Assembly: GCA_963772965.1 (NCBI GenBank)
Contig: CAVYZU010000007.1
Coordinates: 248,001 to 312,000 of the forward strand
Direction of reading: 5' to 3'
Source of the DNA: AP-15 sp963772965
Lineage (GTDB): Bacteria; Pseudomonadota; Alphaproteobacteria; ATCC43930; CGMCC-115725
Length of the DNA: 64,000 nt
The notes beneath the pieces were generated by a model. It was not told the origin of the DNA. It worked only from the letters and a program-made list of their open reading frames with translations, and ran no database searches. Position 1 is the stretch's first letter. Every line of letters begins with the position of its first letter. Made by a program: the position numbers and the translations under genes. Below are positions 62,243 through 64,000 of this stretch, in pieces.

Positions 62243-62989
62243 ATGACCGACGCGCTTGGCTGGCGAATGAAGTTCGGGGTCATCGCGCCCAGCACCAACA
62301 CGGTGGTGCAGCCCGAATTCGACATGATGCGCCCGCGTGGCGTGACCAACCACTTTGCGCGGATTCACATACCTAACGATCCGCTTCGCAGCGATGCCGA
62401 TTTCGAGAAACTGATTGAGACCGTAGACCGCGAACTATTGGCCGCGGTCGACCGGGTAATGACCTGCGAGCCCGATCACTTGATTATGGGCATGTCGTCC
62501 GAGACCTTTTGGGACGGGCTCGACGGCAGTGAAAGGCTGCGCGAGCGGATCGAAGCACGCGCCGGAGTTACGGTTACCATGGGTTCGGACGCTTCGTGCC
62601 AAGCATTACGGCGCTATGGCGACATCCGGCAAATCGCGGTCGTCACCCCTTATATGCCGGTCGCCGATCGCCAGGTGCGCCGGTTCTTTACCGATTGCGG
62701 GTTTGAGGTGATCAGGCTCATCGGGCTCAAATGCGCAAGCCCGGTCCTGATCGCGCATGTCGGGGAACGGGAATTGCGCGACGCAATCCTGGCCGTCGAC
62801 GGACCCGATGTCGAGGCAGTCGTCCAAGTCGGTACCAACCTGGCAATGGCGCGGCTCGCCGCCGCGGCTGAGACCTGGCTTGGCAAGCCGGTGCTCGCGA
62901 TCAACACCGCAACCTATTGGTGGGCGTTGCGCCACAACGGTATTGCCGATGCGATCGACGGCTTCGGAACGCTGCTGCGCGATTTCTGA
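62243..62989 (+). CDS. Arylmalonate decarboxylase/maleate isomerase family protein without catalytic cysteines
   Basis: A 248-residue Asp/Glu-racemase-superfamily protein beginning at ATG 62243 (MTDALGWRMKFGVIAPSTNT). The motif FGVIAPSTNTVVQPEFDMMR, LIMGMSSETFWDGLDGS and VVQVGTNLAMARLAAAAETW are characteristic. The positions of the two catalytic Cys of Asp racemase or maleate isomerase are occupied by Ser (GMSSETF) and Asn (GTNLAM), so neither racemase nor AMDase chemistry is assured. It lies 31 bp behind fahA and 32 bp before a biotin carboxylase gene, in a probable aromatic or branched-acid catabolic operon. Confidence 0.8.
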   Translation: MTDALGWRMKFGVIAPSTNTVVQPEFDMMRPRGVTNHFARIHIPNDPLRSDADFEKLIETVDRELLAAVDRVMTCEPDHLIMGMSSETFWDGLDGSERLRERIEARAGVTVTMGSDASCQALRRYGDIRQIAVVTPYMPVADRQVRRFFTDCGFEVIRLIGLKCASPVLIAHVGERELRDAILAVDGPDVEAVVQVGTNLAMARLAAAAETWLGKPVLAINTATYWWALRHNGIADAIDGFGTLLRDF

Positions 62990-63021
62990 CGCGAGCGTCG
63001 CACCGGACCCGCAGGCTTGAT

Positions 63022-64000
63022 TTGTTTACGAAAATCCTAATCGCCAATCGCGGCGAAATCGCCTGTCGCATCGCTCGCACCGCGCGGCGGATGGCAATCG
63101 CGACGGTGGCGGTTTATTCGGAGGCCGATCGGGGCGCATTGCACGTCGAACTCGCTGACGAGGCGTGGCCAATCGGGCCGGCGCCGCCTCGCGAAAGCTA
63201 TCTCAATATCGAGGCAATCATCGATGCGGCGCGCGCCAGCGGCGCGCAAGCGGTGCATCCAGGCTATGGTTTTTTATCCGAAAATTCGAATTTTGCCGAA
63301 GCGTGCGAGCAGGCGGGGCTGGTTTTTATCGGCCCGCCGGCCGCGGCAATGCGCGCGATGGGCGCAAAGGCGGCAGCAAAATCCTTGATGGTGCGTGCCG
63401 GGGTGCCTGTTGTCCCAGGTTATCACGGCGAGGATCAGGCTGCCGATCGTCTCGCCGAGGAAGCCCAGCGAATTGGGTTTCCGGTGTTGATTAAAGCGTC
63501 TGCCGGCGGTGGCGGCCGCGGCATGCGGATCGTCGCGAAGCCCGACGATTTTATTTCGGCGCTGGTTTCGGCGCGGCGGGAGGCGGCGAGCGCTTTTGGT
63601 GACGACCAAATTCTGCTCGAGAATTATCTCGACCGGCCGCGCCATATCGAAGTGCAAGTCTTTGCCGACAAGCACGGAAATGTCGTCCACATTTTTGATC
63701 GCGATTGCTCGATCCAACGCCGCCATCAAAAGGTGATCGAGGAAGCACCAGCCCCCGGTCTCGACCAAAAAATGCGGGGAGCGATGGGCAAGGCTGCGGT
63801 CGCGGCTGCGCGCGCGGTCGGTTACGTCGGCGCCGGCACGGTCGAATTCATCGTGCCCAGAGGTTCGTCGGGGGCTTTTTACTTCATTGAGATGAACACG
63901 CGGCTGCAGGTTGAACATGCCGTAACCGAAGCGATCACCGGCCTCGATCTTGTCGAATGGCAGTTGCGTGTCGCGGCCGGCCAGCATTTGCCATTGCGGC
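63022..64000 (+). CDS. Acyl-CoA carboxylase biotin carboxylase subunit (partial, right edge)
   Basis: ATP-grasp biotin carboxylase, running off the window after 326 residues. MFTKILIANRGEIACRIART (TTG start at 63022), VHPGYGFLSENSNFAEACE, PVLIKASAGGGGRGMRIV (ATP-grasp glycine loop), EVQVFADKHGNVVHIFDRDC, SIQRRHQKVIEEAPAP and FIEMNTRLQVEHAVTE are all canonical. The phrase LHVELADEAWPIGPAPPRES is most like methylcrotonyl-CoA or geranyl-CoA carboxylase alpha. Its gene context (fahA, AMDase-like) suggests amino acid or aromatic acid breakdown. The carboxyltransferase and biotin domains are beyond the edge. Confidence 0.93.
   Translation, partial: MFTKILIANRGEIACRIARTARRMAIATVAVYSEADRGALHVELADEAWPIGPAPPRESYLNIEAIIDAARASGAQAVHPGYGFLSENSNFAEACEQAGLVFIGPPAAAMRAMGAKAAAKSLMVRAGVPVVPGYHGEDQAADRLAEEAQRIGFPVLIKASAGGGGRGMRIVAKPDDFISALVSARREAASAFGDDQILLENYLDRPRHIEVQVFADKHGNVVHIFDRDCSIQRRHQKVIEEAPAPGLDQKMRGAMGKAAVAAARAVGYVGAGTVEFIVPRGSSGAFYFIEMNTRLQVEHAVTEAITGLDLVEWQLRVAAGQHLPLR

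Noticed and set aside
1..64000. CRISPR arrays, rRNA genes, insertion sequences, phage genes
   Set aside because: No regularly spaced repeats, no rRNA-like sequence and no transposase or phage structural protein was recognised.

Overview
The window is about 64 kb of a GC-rich alphaproteobacterial chromosome. The order DUF484 protein - xerC - priA - atpHAGD, the class II DAHP synthase, the CIRCE-controlled groESL pair and a GTTC-N7-GTTC SOS operator all fit Alphaproteobacteria. The wealth of SDRs, acyl-CoA enzymes and small-molecule hydrolases suggests an uncultured Rhodospirillales-like soil or water organism; that placement is inference. No rRNA, tRNA, CRISPR array or insertion sequence was found.

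Layout. 1-9.4 kb: atpD (cut by the left edge), atpG, atpA and atpH, then a heavily frameshifted priA, all on the minus strand; divergent from them are a DUF484 gene, xerC and an SDR. 9.4-17.2 kb: a stress protein, a small secreted protein, an amidohydrolase, a VOC protein, a fluoroacetate-dehalogenase-like hydrolase, an SDR, a long-chain acyl-CoA synthetase and an AcoC-like lipoyl/hydrolase protein. 17.4-19.1 kb: prfC. 19.0-24.7 kb: a visibly less GC-rich accessory locus with two FeeM/PEP-CTERM-type N-acyltransferases, a PEP-CTERM surface protein behind a sigma-54-like promoter, and an E1(ThiF)-nitroreductase fusion protein. 25-28 kb: a tandem pair of MFS transporters. 28.4-33.8 kb: nicotinate phosphoribosyltransferase, class II DAHP synthase, a Doc toxin with an unusually long partner, and glutathione reductase. 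33.8-37.9 kb: nitroreductase, methyltransferase, acyltransferase-3, an SDR remnant with an internal deletion, and an M28-like protein without its metal ligands. 38-40 kb: groESL. 40.3-51.4 kb: hydrolase, DUF192 protein, CNBD-tailed Na+/H+ antiporter, PEP-mutase-like enzyme, an unknown protein, TPR protein, MntH, TauD-like dioxygenase and ZapE. 51.5-55.5 kb: DUF6494 protein, rmuC, RidA, cupin and DUF4010 membrane protein. 55.5-58.4 kb: tadA, thioesterase, glutamine-amidotransferase-like hydrolase, rluB-type synthase and rsmD. 58.5-64 kb: MBL hydrolase, an SGNH protein with a 41-aa membrane protein behind it, fumarylacetoacetase, an AMDase-family protein and the start of a biotin carboxylase.

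The locus most likely to be a little-described system is 19.0-24.7 kb. The acyltransferase family makes N-acyl amino acids, E1-like domains adenylate carboxylates, and nitroreductase domains oxidise or reduce small molecules. Together they suggest a pathway that makes and tailors an acyl amino acid, next to exosortase-sorted surface material.

Quality warning: nine genes (priA, amidohydrolase, VOC, dehalogenase, doc, groEL, antiporter, the gene at 45574, fumarylacetoacetase) carry about 18 single-base frameshifts. Nearly all are +1 insertions, several lie in homopolymers, and essential genes are among those hit. I read these mainly as consensus errors in the assembly rather than gene decay.
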